Below are positions 25,401 through 40,400 of a DNA stretch of 64,000 bases, one piece after another. Each line of letters begins with the position of its first letter. Within the stretch, counting starts at the first letter, position 1. The stretch lies in NCBI GenBank assembly GCA_016801845.1, contig CM028916.1:15493514-15557513 (forward strand). Direction: 5' to 3'. Source of the DNA: Polydactylus sextarius. Its lineage: Eukaryota; Chordata; Actinopteri; Polynemidae. The position numbers were made by a program, and so were the translations under genes. Below the pieces are notes generated by a model. That model had not been told where the DNA came from, did no database searches, and saw nothing but the letters and a program-made list of their open reading frames with translations.

Positions 25401-28400
25401 GAAAGGGCAACAGGTTCTTATCCTATAATTTTCTCACCTTTCGTAGACCTCTGAGACTGGGCATGTGTTTGCTGGAAGATCTCCTTAAGATGTGAAAGAA
25501 AAGAAGAGAAATGGCAAATTCAAGTCAGAGAAATTGTCAAACAGATCTAAAACTCAACAAAAAAGACTTAAAAAAAAGCCAGTACTTATCTAATACTGGT
25601 ATACACTCACCCTCTGCCTTCCTCCTGATAGTTATCCAGACCCTCATCGTAAGATTTGGATCGTTCTGTTTTACTGGCTGTGTCAGACTCCAGTAAAGCA
25701 CTTCTCAGGGACTCTAAAAAGGGGTAAGATATTATTTATAATTATAAGTTAGGACTGTAAATGGGGTCACATTATAAAAAAGAAACCAAAACCCCTGAAA
25801 ACAGAAAATTGTAACCATCACCCCATTTGCCGGGAAAAGATGATTCAACTGTATTTACTTGAACCTGTGAAAATGCAAGTGTCTACATGAATTAATTTAA
25901 AGACAACATGACACTAACTCTCCACTCAAAATGACAATAACTAAGGCTAAAGTTATTAGTTACCTGAAAATAATCACTTGTGACTTAGTTTGTTAAAATA
26001 ACAATAATAATAATTTGTATGATTTGTACATTACTTTCTCTGAGTCAAGTCTGGACTCACGCATCCTTCACCCAGCCAACCTGGTGATGTTTACCTTGGT
26101 CATGTGATAGCTGACGTCGGATGGTAGGGCAAGGTGAACCTGGGCTGGAAGGACCTGTAGCGATGGATGGAGCAACAGATATCACAGCAGAGGGTGGAAT
26201 AGGTGCAGCCTCCCGGTCGACACTGGGGCTGACTGGCTCATCTAATAAGATAAAGATAGAAAACAGCTTCTATTAAAAATGTCATTATTTTGCGTTTCTG
26301 ACGTGTCACGTGGATATGTTGTTTTGTAGAACTAAATGATACTACATTTACACATTCAGAGTCTTATAAAGATAATAAAATCCAGGCCTGCTGTGTCAGG
26401 ACACTAAAAACAGCTTCATCATCTATCCTGTGTGAGAAAAATTTTTAAGCAACGCTCATTGCTAACATGCCACAACACAGCTGAGAGTGGGAACAGATCA
26501 TCTTCTGACATGATTTGAGAGAGAAGGAAGTTCTTTACTCTTGAGTACCGCCCACTTCTGGCACTTGAAGCCTGAAACAGCCCAGAGTACAAAGCTGCTC
26601 TCTACAGCCGAGGGGCTTTTGGATCTAAATTTAAAAGCAAATGTCCTAGTTCCAGTCTGTACCCAACTTTGAAACGGGGCAAACGGAAAGGATGTCACCA
26701 ACTCCCTAAAAGGCCTTTCAGACTGCCTAACTTAGGTTCTGTCATCACTGCTAAACATTTATTATTGGTAACTTTAAAATCTTTCATCTTCGTCACTCTC
26801 TCCGAAATATATGATTGAGAGACAAAACTCTTCAGCTGTAGTCGACATACATCAAAGTCAAAAATGAACCCAAAGAAGCGCAAATAGATCAAAGAGAACA
26901 AATGAAGTTCACTCCCCATAGGCCTTAAAGCAGGCTCCTTGGTGCAGCATCACACATGGAGTTCTGCCCCGGGCCTAAATTGCTCATCGGTAGAATCATG
27001 ATCCGGTCAAGACATGCTCACTCTTGTCCTCTGTACAACTACATATAGTACTACATTTGATATTCCTTCAAAAAACTCAAGACAGTAACTAAAAGAGGAT
27101 TGTCTTAAGATATGGGACTGAAACATTAAACTTTTAACATTAATCTAAGTAAGAACTAAGGGTCAAATGCCACACTCAGAAAAAGTGAGTGAAAATACCA
27201 GCTACTACTAGCTAACTAAGGTGCAAAATAAACTATAAACTACATCATGATTTAGGTTAGAGGACTAAATAACCTCACACAAACTACTAAACTAAAACTC
27301 AGACCAGTGGGTTTTCAAACAGGTCATTGATGAAGGCGCAGTGGTCTGCTCAATCAGAGCACTGTTCTCCTGGGCCGAGGCACCGGTCCCATAATGGTGG
27401 AGCAGCAGGGATTATCACTGTCACTGCCTGCTTTGTCTGCACCTGGACCCTCCGACCTCCTTAACAACCAACATCACACAGACCACCAACAGAACAGCGG
27501 AAACGCTGTTGGTAAACCACAAGTGTGGTGACCTCTCCAATGTTACATAAAGTGCAAATCCAAATATAAACTGCTACATGCCCTAAACTTAAGGACATAA
27601 ACTTAAATATAACACTGAGTTTAGAGGGTCACCAGACAAAGAGTAAAGTCTTTCGAGCAGAAGTGCAGAGGAATCGAGTCACTGTTTTCCAGGTAAATTT
27701 TCCTCCACAATTTTGCAGATTCTGTCCCATTCTTTCCGTCTTATTTCAAAATGATCATCTCGCTCAAATATTCAAAGCATAACCTCATTTTATATTTTGA
27801 TGAGCAAAGTGTAATTTAGAAACTATTCCATGATGAGGAACATTTTTTTAAGCTTTTTGTTGGGTCGCCCTGAAATACTGAAAGTTGTTCATTTGTAAAT
27901 ATCTGGTTACTTACTACTAAAAGACTGTATTACTCTCAGCTGGTTTACACAACTGAGTACAGGCCACTTAAGATCCACCTTTGAGAGTTAGAAAATTAGA
28001 AACAACTTTCATGTGAAATGTATTTTGCAATGTATGCTAGATTCTTCTTATACAGAGCAACTTCAAAAAGTTCCAAATTTAACTCGAACTTTTCTCCCAT
28101 GGGTGAAACTAAAACCTTCCAGTACCTCTGCTGCATGCGACCTAGTTCCTCCATACGGTACATGAAAAGTACAAAATGTTTCCATCATGTCCTTTCCAAC
28201 AACAAAAGTAGATCAGCTATCACAGACACTTTACTTAAGTTAGAAACACAACAGCTAATGTGCTGACTTTGGCCTTTGAGTTAAAAGTTTCTTTTTTGTT
28301 ATCAGAGTGAACTGCTCATCCAGGAGTACCAACTAAAACCTGAAACATCCAAGACAAAAATTAACAGGGAAAACAAGATATTCACTCTTCCAGCAGCGCT

Positions 28401-31400
28401 GCTTTTTGTCAAAGATACACACTCAAACATACATAAGGCACATATGAAGAGAGGCAGAGAGATGGAGAGAGACACAGACAATACACAGAGACAGAGCCTC
28501 TGAATACAAAATATCTCATATTTTCTGACAGGAAACTTTGAAGAACATTTAAGAAATCTAAAAAGCACCCCATCTGAGTTTTGCCTCCAGCAATGTAACT
28601 ATAGCAATATCTCATCAAGGCATTCCAATAAACACACTGAGACTTCCTATTAATTATGAATATTTTCTCACTGCTGAGCTGATTTTAACAGATACTGTAT
28701 AACAAGACAAAATAAACTGCAATATCTTGGCTGCAAGACCAGATTCAGACCAGAATTAGAATATGTTTTGTTGCCAATTCTGAAACCCGATACCGAGCAG
28801 CTAAAAGCAAAACACTATGATAGCCTCTCAAACAGTACAAAGTAAAACGTTTTTTAAACTGCTTTTCAAATACTTGCTATGAGCATTGGGAGACAGTTGT
28901 TTTAGAGATGACTACTTAATAAAGAGGAAATGCATTATGGGACTACTGAGCCATAATAAAATCAATTCAGAAGAGACAACATATAAGAAAACATTGTATT
29001 AAATAGAGAAAATCAATATATTCCAAAAGGCTTAAACCATCTTTCACTCCATCCAAGTTAAGCTAACCTACAAACCCTCTTGAAAGCCACAAAACCTATT
29101 AATAACACCGATTAATAACATCTTCCCAGAAAGATTAATTTATTTGTCAGCATCTTCAACACACCAGTGATACACTGAATCAGATTAGCAATGAAACTAT
29201 AGCTGTCTACAGGCTCAAACGGTCAGTTTTCCATCCTTTTTAACCTGATATCTACTGTGGTGGAAGCCCTTTAATTAGCTACAGTATTAGCTCTGCCTCA
29301 TGTTACTACTGCCGTTGCCATGACAACACAGGCCGACACGGCTTACAACTGATTATTTTCTTACCGATGAATGGAATAGAGTCCAAAGATTCATCCAGGT
29401 TGCTGGAGCAGGAGGTGTGATGTTGTTCACCAAGGCGGCGTATGTGTATCTCTCGACGTGCATCGTTGGGAAGCCAGCACGCTGCCACATCTGCTGTGGG
29501 ATCTGTTCCGTCGTCGTTTACAGCCAGGATATAGGAATGGTGGCGCAGAGGGCTGGGGGTCTTTCCAGAAGGAGGTTTCTCTCTAAGAACCACTCCCGAC
29601 TCAGATGGGCTTTTTCCATTGACCTGACTCTGGGACTCTGGGTGGGGATGTTTGAGGATGCTAGGCCTCTGAGGCATCTGTTTGGAGGTGGAGCATGAAG
29701 AAGACCTTTGTGTTACTGATGTTTTGTCTCTGCTTGCCTCAACAGGCAGCATGGTTTCAGCTCTGAACCTGCTCTGGCCTTGTTGGGCAATGTGGCCTGA
29801 ATGGATTCCTTTGACTGGTCCTCTTTGGTCAAAATGATGCTCAGCACTTGTGCTCTTTCCAAAATGTGAGGGTCTGTCTGAGAGCATTGGTGAGGAGCGG
29901 GTCTGAAGAGAATCTGGCCCTTTAGAGTAGAGAGAAGGTTTAGGTGGCCCCCTCATGCCACCACTGTATCCAGCAGAAGGCCTGTAGAGCATGGCCTGTC
30001 TGGGCATAGACTGTCTGCTGGGCCTCGTACCTTGGTCTGCCCTTCCATACCCACCCCCTGCTCTCCTGTCGCTAAGGTGAACCAGGTCTGTAGGGTCCAC
30101 ATAATCTGTGGAATGTGCCCGTGCTTTGTGCACTAGGCCATCTTGGGATACGCTTCGAGGTGCCCAGTTCCTGGCATGGCCCATCCTCTCTGCACCACTC
30201 ATGCGGTCCTGTGAGGCACTGCGTGGAGCGATCTGAAAGTGCAGTGGAGGTCCTTGGTATGACCGGTCATGGGAGGTACTCCTCCGACGTATCCCCTTAG
30301 GACCCCAGTCTCCCCGGGGAATGTTATGCGCAGCACTGAAGCTGGGTTGACTGGCTGCTCGCAAATTGTCCAGCCTCTCCTGGATAGTCCGACTACCATG
30401 GGAATGGATTCCTTTGTTGTCAATGTACTCCCTATACGTCTGGTAAGTGCGCCAATCAATATTTTGATGGTTGGCTGGATAGTGAGGTGCCTGACTTCCA
30501 TATGGAGCTATACCTGGACCGCTGGGGTAGACATCAGCCTTTCGAGGGTGAGGATATTGGGCCAGTGACCCAGGCCTCCCCCTGACAAAGACATGGTCCA
30601 TGTAATCCATCCTGTGAGCTGGAGCCATGCGACCCATGTGGGCTGCATCAGGGGGCACCACCACAGTCCTCACGCTGTCATTACGCATGCACACTGCCAT
30701 CTGGCTTTTTGGATATGGTTGAGGAGGAGGAGGGGGAGGAGGGGGAGGAGATGGGGGCACGGTGATCTCCTTGCGGTATCCATGGTCAGGAGGCGTTGTT
30801 GGCCCTCGGCAGACCTGCCCCGCGGAGTCTGTCGCCTGGGCCATGCCTGTAGGCTTACAGTCTACTCTGGGATAGCATACTGGAGGTGGTTCAGGAATGT
30901 GGCAGGCATTTCCGCTGTAGCTGCTTTGGCCACGGATGTAGGCATCCTGAGAGTAGGCCTAAAGAAAGAACAACAAATTGGTGTTACAATATATAGTACA
31001 AACTGCATTTGCGAGCGTGTGTAAAATTCAACATTGTGCTACTAGATGCTAACAGAGAAGTCAAGCGTGATATTACAAATGCTACTGGATGCATGTGAGT
31101 GGGCAGTGCATGTTGCAGTATGAGTGTGCGGAGGCGTTAGCAGTTCAGGGGTGTCAGTGGTCTTCATCTGCTCCTTATTTCATGAGTTCTCATGATAATG
31201 TTCATTGTTCCATGGCAGATGATAGTACACTACATAAACTAAAGTGAAACATATTTTAATTGACACAGGCTTAGGATAGTGCTTCAAATAAGATCTTTAA
31301 ATGGTACTTTGTTGCTGCTCAACAACTGTGAAAAATAAACCTATACCTAAAAAATGTAACCTATGGAAGACATAAATACTTACTGTGACAGTTTCACCAA

Positions 31401-34400
31401 AGACTGTGTATCAATAAATACTCAGGTTAGAAAACACAATCAAGAAACTGAGAGTCAATATCTAAACACATGTAAAATATGAAATGAAAAAAATGAACAC
31501 ACAAATGGAAAGGAAACCAGTATTTCTATTTACCCACCTCAAATTGACAGGCTGTCATCTACTGAAACCTATATCATTTTTCCAGAGGGTACTAACAAAA
31601 TCTTTTTTCATAAATCCCAAATTACAATCCATGATATGTGTCGGTAAGGCTCACGACATTTAATCTGCTTCACTCATAAATACTGTACAGAAAACAAGTA
31701 AAGGTGCGAGGACTTTGATCCTGCTATGACCTGGTGTCAAATTACAGTCTTACATAAAACTGTGTACGCACCAGAAATCAGTGCCAAGCTATGTTCCTCC
31801 CTTTGTAAGCATGAGTGTACAGAAAAGTTCAGAGGTCACTGGCCTTTATCACACTAATGACATACAGCGTGGAGGATGAAGAAGGGGCGAGGCTTCAACA
31901 AGATGCCAGCTGGATGTCAGCTTGAGTGCTCAATCTAACAGGTACTGCAGGCACAGTGGATCGGCCATTTCTACACTCTACACATTTGATTCACCAACAA
32001 ATAGCTGGCCATTACACATTCATCCATGGCAAATAAATAACAATAATGTAAAACCTGAAGACGGCATCCTGTAATGACGATGCTGACATGCATGACATGT
32101 AAAATGAGACAGCGAGCACAACATGTCAATGTCAAGTGGTAACCCAGTCTGGTGTTTGCTTACCAGATTAGTAGTTTCCAGAGAAAAAGGCTGTCGTTAC
32201 AGCATGTGAAAACAAGAGCGTTAGGAAATCAAGGGAGAGAAGGTGGAAGAGAAAAAGATGCCAGCAGAGAAAAATGCACATATTGTAAAAAAACAGAACA
32301 GATTCAGAGAGGAGAGAACAGCAATGCCTGGGCTTGACATGCTAAAAATATACTAGAGCTGCAGTAGCAGTACAGAGGGATGAAGAAGAAGAGATGTAGC
32401 AGGGGTTGCCACGTTACAACCTGCCTGTGCCAGTCTGTCCTGGGCGAGGTGGCAAGAGCAGTGGCTTGCCTCTCTTGCCGCTGTTATATCTCCATGGTTT
32501 TATCCATCTTCAGCCAGAATATCACGCTAACTGAACAAGGTGCCTCAAGTCTATGTCTCTCTCTCCCTCCCTCTGCTATTGCTCACATGACAGAAGCAGC
32601 AGCTGCTGATTATACATTCAGCTGTGATGGTACAGCTCCCCCTCCCACTCCTTCTTCCTCTATCCTTTTCCCTCAGCATCAACCTGCTCGAAACACAGGG
32701 CAGTCAGCTGATTTTATCTACAGGTTTCAGGTCATCATTCCCTCTGTTCCCTGTTTTTTTTTCCTCCCTGCTCAGTATTTCCTCCGCTTTCCCTTCGCGT
32801 ACAGTTCCCTCCCTTTTCTGCTCCCTGAATGTACACTCAATCTCTTTGCTAAGCAACTGCTGCCTGTCTCCAAGCAGTCAGTGTGTGCTGCCTCCTACAG
32901 TGTAATGTCACCCTACAAGCATCGCTGATAATCCTCTTGTTGTAATGGACAGGATTCGTCAGTCTGCCTAGGTACATTAATAGATATTTCTGTGTGGCTG
33001 CTTGCCAGTTATTGTGCAAGACCGTGGCCAACGTTATCACAACATGCGTGTAAGATGTAGGGGACCGGTAAGAGAGAAGAACTGAGTCAGAGAGGGGGAG
33101 GACCTAACAGAGATGTGTAGTAATAGTCAACTGGTTATCAGAAAGGGTAAAATGGACTGATATTAGAAGAAGGTTAAGTGGATGTCAGCAATATTTCATA
33201 TTCATCATTTCTCTTATTTGATTATTTAAAATCACATTAAATTGACTGACGACACAATGTTGTTTATAAATGATACAGAGGACTGACACTGTGTTATCAG
33301 TATTCTACAACACATGTAAAGATTGCAATTCTAAATATAATACTAGATGATTAATTAAATGATCTACCTAATGAATTATGAGAATTCAATATAATTGTAA
33401 AAGAGCCACAAAGGAAATTTCTCAGGTGAGGCAAACAGCCCGGCTCCTTCATTATATATTCCATAAACAGATAAAAAATTAGCCCTTGGGAGAGGAATGC
33501 TGAGCATCCTGACAAAGCACAATTTACTACAGATATGGAGCAGATGAGTGCAGCTTCACATTGTACTGGAAGTGCAGAATGCATAGTAGCTGCCAACAGC
33601 TGCAGCATGCTTCAAATGGTATCGATGAGATCTAAAGTGCACACAGGTAAAAGGACTTATCTCTGCACCCAAAATAGTTTTGAGAACATGCTATACTCTT
33701 CATGCTATTCTGTTTTTAGAGCAAGGATGATTTGGTCAAACAAAGATAAAGCCAGCACATGAAGCCTACTAAGTCTAGGGATAAACTTCATAAGCAAAAG
33801 ATCTGAATACTAATTTGGGACCAGCACTGAAATTTGTTATTTGATAATAAAATTTATTATCTAAAACAGTTTTTCATTCAACTACTAAGGTCATATATAT
33901 ATATATATATATATATAAGGTCTCAGTCAGTCATATTTAGAAATACTTGACAATAAGCTTTGACTGGAAACTCCATGATTTTTATGAAATATATATTTTT
34001 ATGATTAATAATCTATAGCTCTTAGTCAATAATTTACATTTCTGCATGTTGTGCGGACATCTTAAGCTATTTTTAAACTGTCATGAAATTTAAATACCTC
34101 TGCCACTTCTCTTAAACCATCTGCTCTGATTTATTATAAACAGCAACTGCATTAGTCGACTTCTTCCTTGAAAGCAGTCTTATTGTAGATGCCCAAGCCA
34201 TAGCGGAAAGTGTCACCTCATAATGACAAAATCATTTCCTATTTAGGTTTCCCATGAATTGGGTATTGATATAGTAAAAGAAGTTAATTTATGGTTTTTG
34301 ATGATCCACATCAAATGGACTTACTGTACATCACTGAAAACACATTAAAAATCCAAACTACAACCTTTAAAACTCTGATGCTACTTTACCAAAGTATGTT

Positions 34401-37400
34401 GAGGACTTGAAGGTCTAAGCCAGAATAAAGTGGCACAACAACTTTTCTAATACTCAGTTGTTGAATGTAGGTCTATTTCATATAGACATAAGTTTTGAAA
34501 CAAATTTTTAAAATCCATTACTCTTACCTTTGTTCTTTTAGTAGTCAAAACACACAAACTCTGTGAACGGGGGTTATGTGTATTAATCCGTGATAATATA
34601 TAAATATATATGTGTATGCATTTTACGTACTTTTTACTCCATCACTTCAATTAGGGCATTTTAGCAGCAGTGTCAGCAGCAGTTTTAGAGGACAGCAACA
34701 CTGCTCTGGCCTGATTAGGAGGCCTAGATATAAAGCTCTGATGGGACAGGCAGGCTGCCTGCATCTTATGACTACTGTCCCAACATGAACACCTTAAACT
34801 AGAGCAGCTCTCTGACATCAGATGTTATAGAAAGTATTGTTGTAAGAAAAAGCAACTATTTTTTTCAAAGGACAAACATCCTTAAAAACTGTGCGGTTTG
34901 TTTTAAAATAGAGGTTTGAGTCTAAATAAAATGAGACTGTAAAAAGAAACTTACCAGCTGAAGTATGTCCTCATCTTTTGGCATCACACAAAGTTCAAGA
35001 AATTCGCCACTGTTAAGAAGCAAAAAAAAAGAAAAGAAAGTGAACTTGACTTAAGGGAAAAATACCCAAACTGACAAAGAACTGGCAATAAAAAGTTACA
35101 ATGAATCTTACCTGTCTTGGATTAAGGATATAACATCACAATATGCTTTTCCAATGATGCTTGCTCCATTCACCTTCACTATCCGATCACCTGCGAAGCA
35201 ATAACAACAGCAGTAATGACATTAGATACACAGTGGTAGAAGCCGGTCAGCCATATGCCATAATAAGTGTGACATCTGACAGATGAAAAAAATGCAACTC
35301 AGAAGAAAAAAAAAAAAAAAAATCAGTCACCTGATGCGGAGGTTGACAATAATTACACAGAGGTTTCCCTTTCCTCACTAAACCATCTGAATGTCCTGAC
35401 CAGTTTTTAGCTTCACAGTGAGAATACTATCAGACCTCTGACAAAAACTGCACCCCTTGCACTTTTTTCCATTTTGCTTGCAACACTCTATATCAGTGCA
35501 ATCACTTACAGGAAGTTTCCTGCTTTGTATGATATCATTTACAGGATCACGACTCCATTGCTGTAATTTCACTTAAGCAATCTCTGGTAGGTTTTGGTTC
35601 AAGAAAGACGCCGGTTATTACCCGTGCAAAGCCCAGCTCCGTGCGCAGGACCACCTTCCTTGACTTGCTTCACAAAAATGGTGTCCATTGGTTCTAGCCT
35701 ATTCCGCGGTCTCCCTGATGACAGTAAAGAGAAAAATGCAGGTTACACAAGTATGACAACACTTGACAATAAACACTTGAAAACTTAGAAAAGGCAAAGA
35801 GGGTCATTGTTAGTTCTGAAAAGATACATTTCACTTGTTGACAAAATGATCAAAAATTCACTTCTACACATACATGGAAAAAACCATTAAACCCTAAACA
35901 ATAACAACTTCTTAGTCTCATATGGTTAGTGCTACACTGGAGGTTCATTTACTACCTTTCACTTGAACCAGGGCTGAACTTGAAAGGCGAAAAACAACGG
36001 CTTCAAACCCATTCAGTAACACACCAGCAGTAAATAGTTCCCTGACATTTACATGAGAGGAGAGAATGGCTGTGTATGAGAATGAGAGCGAAACTGGGAT
36101 TTTTGCCGAGGCATGTGAATCAACATTATGACAGCAAAACAGGCTGTGTTCTGGCCAGGCTTTCCACCATTACAACAGTTTTGAGCAGTCATGATTATTA
36201 ACTGGTTCAGAGGAAGAAGAAAAAAAAAAAACAACTCAAAGTGGGGAAATTGTGTGGTTTAAAAGAAGTGGATAAAAGCAGCTAAAGTGAGGAAAACCTG
36301 TTTGCTCATGCTGCCCCTGTCTCCTAGCAGCTGCATGGTCACAGGAGAAAAAAAAGCAGGAAAGAAAAGACAGGGGGAGGGTGTAACAGGAAAAAAAGAC
36401 ACTAAGGGAAGGTGGAGTGACAGTGTGCTCAGCTGCACAACTCCCACTCATTCCTTATAAATTGAGAAATAGCTCTGGGCACAGTCAGAGAGTGGCTGAA
36501 ATCCTTCCCCAGTAGTTAAAATTCTGGTAGTGAGTCAGCACACGACAGCTCACAAACTACACTGAATGGGAAAGCCAGCATGAAAACAGACGTGATAGCT
36601 GAAACCCCAGGGCTGGTCAGTGAAGGAGGTTTAATATTCTTAGTATCACAACAATATATAAATTAATGAAACATGCTACTTTTGACACTTTTGACAGTCA
36701 CAATATTAGCAGTAATGTTTTTAATACATATATTTTTGTTCGAGTGGGGAAAAAAGAAAAGGGAAAACCAGTTCCTTATATTTTTTAATGATTTTTTAAA
36801 AATCTTGTAAACTTCACAGACAGACATCCTAGTGCCTCCACGTTCCTGTCTTCTACACTCGAGATTACTCATGCACAATCACGTCTAAAGCTGCAACAGG
36901 AGGCCCAGACAACTACAGGCCAGAAAAAGGCTCCCTCTGGTGGTAAAATGTAAAACTGCATCTTTATTTTCCACAATGAAGCTGTTCAGGGTATCTTGTG
37001 AACCACCACACATTCAAATGTACTGCTGACTTTGGTCGTGTTCCTCTGATGCATGCAACTTAACATTTTGGGAAATGTCTTTGCTGTTTTACCAAAAGTC
37101 ACTCGTGCCGATCAGTTTAATTTCACTTCTGCCAGTTCAGTACGGAGACGCAAAGAATATTTGGGTCGATTCCTCTTTACACCAGAGAAACCCTTGTCTG
37201 AGAATAAAACATCGCCAGGTTTCGTTTTCTCTATTTCAATGACCTGGTGAATTAGATGCTTGGTAAAGAATACGATTTGCCTGAACTGCCTGTATACAAT
37301 GAGAATCAACAACAAAAGACAAAGTAAATGACACCTGTGCTTGAGGTTAAAGTCAGCCTTTCCAAATGGGAAGCAAATGGAAAGAGAGTGGAGAGTTGGA

Positions 37401-40400
37401 CGAGGGAACATTAGATCACAAGTGCACCCAAACTTGACCCCAGAGTTGTGACAGAGGAGCTTTGTCTTGGGAAGCACCAGGCTCTAATACAATAAGTGAA
37501 TTGATGGTGTTGTGGCACCAGAGGGACGAAAACAGCACACTCACAGCTGTGATGAAACACATCTATAAAGAAATCCATGTTTCTGGCCTCATTCTGTCCT
37601 CTTCAAATAAATCCACACTTACTATGAAGGATGTTGCGTCAATGGGCAATTAAAATAATCAACACACTGATCTTTTTAGCAACCAAAGGTCAAAGCAGGA
37701 TGTCTATATTTTGTTTCCATGGTTTAGGCTGTTTGTAAAATACAGACCACACCTCTAACTGGTCACTTTAACGCCCACACCTTCCTGACAAGAGGACTTC
37801 TTATTAGGCCTAATGTATTTTTGAACATTAACAAATTTGGTATGTTTTATTTTGGATATTTGATATCAAAATCAGTAGTAGTAGTAACAAGAGGATTGTA
37901 GATACTGGAAAAACCCAGTATCCCCAGTGTGCTGGGGATATGTCATATGGTAACTGTGAATATGAAGTGGGGATATCAGTAATTTCACACATTATACAAA
38001 ATATTAAAACAGTCTTTTATTCATTCATTTATTCTTTTGAAAGATCAAATCAAACAATTTTTAGTAATAAGAAAAGTTATTATGGATATCTTGAATAATC
38101 ATTCTCAGTAGGAATAAGAGTTTTGACTGCCAAAAATGCAATTACAGATATCTAAAATGTAAAGTGTGGTTTCATTAAATGCTGAAATAGCTTGCCAATC
38201 TGCCACCAATTGGACTGGTTTGGGAACAAAAAGTCTGTGTGTCAGTGATCAAACCAAACAGTTAATCAAAGGTCAACATTCAAAGTGACCAGTCAAAGGA
38301 GCGGACATGAGTCCCCAGTTACAGACCAACAATTCTTTTTCTTTGGTGTGTTACTGTGACCAAGCTAAACCAACGTGGATTGAAATCATACCAGGTTGCC
38401 TTTTCTTTTCTTCTTTCAATTCTGGCCTCATGCCTTCAAGCTCCTTCATCTAGCATTGTGCAAAGCACCCAGAGTCTTTAATGTTCTCTGTGCAGCAAAG
38501 CTCCACACGATAAGATCTATGTCTTCTGTAGTTTCGGTTTTGACGTGAAACATAAATCTTGACTGTTTTAATGAGAGTGAGCGAGCTATGTGTGTGCTTT
38601 CCAACACTTCCTGTTGATGCAGGAATCACAAAAGGGGTCACAGAGATGGAGTTCAAAATTGAAGGGAGAGACAAACAATAACAAGTCATAATGTGGTTAA
38701 GGACAGACAGTTTAAGCAGCTTAAACTTAAGCAGCTACTCATTCAGTAAATTTGAACGCAATTGGTGTGTGTGTGTAGCTACACGAGTACATACATCACA
38801 TCACATACAGTTCATTTGGAATTTTAACTTGGTGAATGCAACAATTACCATTAGTGCAGGAGTTCAAAATAACTCAAGCATGTATCAGTGGGTATGTACA
38901 GATGACCATGTGACTGAGGTGTCCATTACAACATGATCACACAAAATGATCATAAGCACCATTTAGTTGATTTATAGCTTTTTCTTCTTGTTCATAAAGG
39001 CCATCAAGAGGTCCCTTCATATCACAATGCTGACATCAGTGATGTGAGACAATACCCACAGTCCTCCATCTGGGCAAAAAGTACTCAAAAGTTATATCAA
39101 GCTACAACGAGCCCTCAGCAGCTGGGTTAATTAAATCAACGGGGTATCATCCAAAGTTAGAACATTTTTAATATGAAAACCACTCTGTGTTTCCCCGGAC
39201 AGTGTTTCCATGAAGAGCTGCAGCAAGGGGCAGTAAAGAGGGAATTTTGTACAAACAATGCAAACTCTGGAAGATATCAGTTTATTTGATGTCAGTTGAC
39301 TCAGGGCTACTATTAACTTCAGATGAACTTAGACAGGAATGTTTTTCTCTAAAGAACAAGGACTGTGGATTTTGTTTCCGCTTGCTTTTCATTGGAAGAA
39401 CATGAGGAAGGGACCTTTATGTGACCAGAATGAACAGGAGGAACGAATAGAGCTGACAAAAACTGTTCCGACTGTATATACAACTGCCTGACTATTGTTT
39501 TAAGACAAACTTGAAAAACTGGGACCCTGTCCTCAGGCTGCATTACAGTCATATGAAGTAAATATTTGAAGTTAACTGATTGTTGCATTGTCTGACACCA
39601 GTTATAAAAGCCTCTACCTGTTTGGTGATCATATCATGTATCACACATTGTTCTCTTGGTGGATAAATCTATTGTGTTATACTATTCTATAATAAAACAT
39701 TGTCAATACATATGTGTTTTTTTTAATGTTCAAAATGCTGGGGCAGATGAACACTCTTACAAGCTGACAGGCTTTGAGGAATGCTAGAAACAGATTTATG
39801 GGGCTTCCCCATGTGTAAGGAAAACAAAGAGTTAGCTGTGCATATAATAATCACTTCCTCAACATGTGCAAGATGAATTACTGTGGTACTTTTCAATAAC
39901 TATGGTCTCAGAGGAATATGTATGTCCACCTGGAGGAGTTCCATTCACACCAAACACTTCATAGTCGACACATGGCAACAGACTAAACAAAGAGTTAAGT
40001 CCACAAACAAACTCCCCAGATATCACCTCACAGTCATCACAACAGGATTAACAGACGGTCACACAGTTAACCAAAAGGGAATTACTGTCAGGAAATTCTG
40101 AATTAAGCATATTTTAGTTTGGGAACCCCACAGAAGTACATTACATCTTTTTTTGTTTTAATTTTCTTCTTGGCAACCGCGGAGGGTTCAGGTTATGTAA
40201 ACGTTATCGCATCATTTCTCTTTGATGTAAACTGCTTAAGATGAAAGTGTGAGTTGAGATGTCTTCAAGCAAAAGCAGAGGTGTTATAAATGTGACAAAA
40301 TGTGAATCTTCAAATGAGGTATTAAATTAAAAACCTTCTAACCTCCTAATTCTAATTAGTTTATTAAGCCATTTGTGCCAGACGCCTTGAAATTTCATCC

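Noticed and set aside
27493..27510. 7-base inverted repeat with GAAA loop
   Set aside because: It looks like a structured RNA stem but is too short to stand out from chance in 64 kb.
32380..32928. 182-codon plus-strand open frame
   Set aside because: It is antisense to an arhgap21 intron, low in complexity in places, and resembles no protein family. I kept the region only as a possible alternative promoter.
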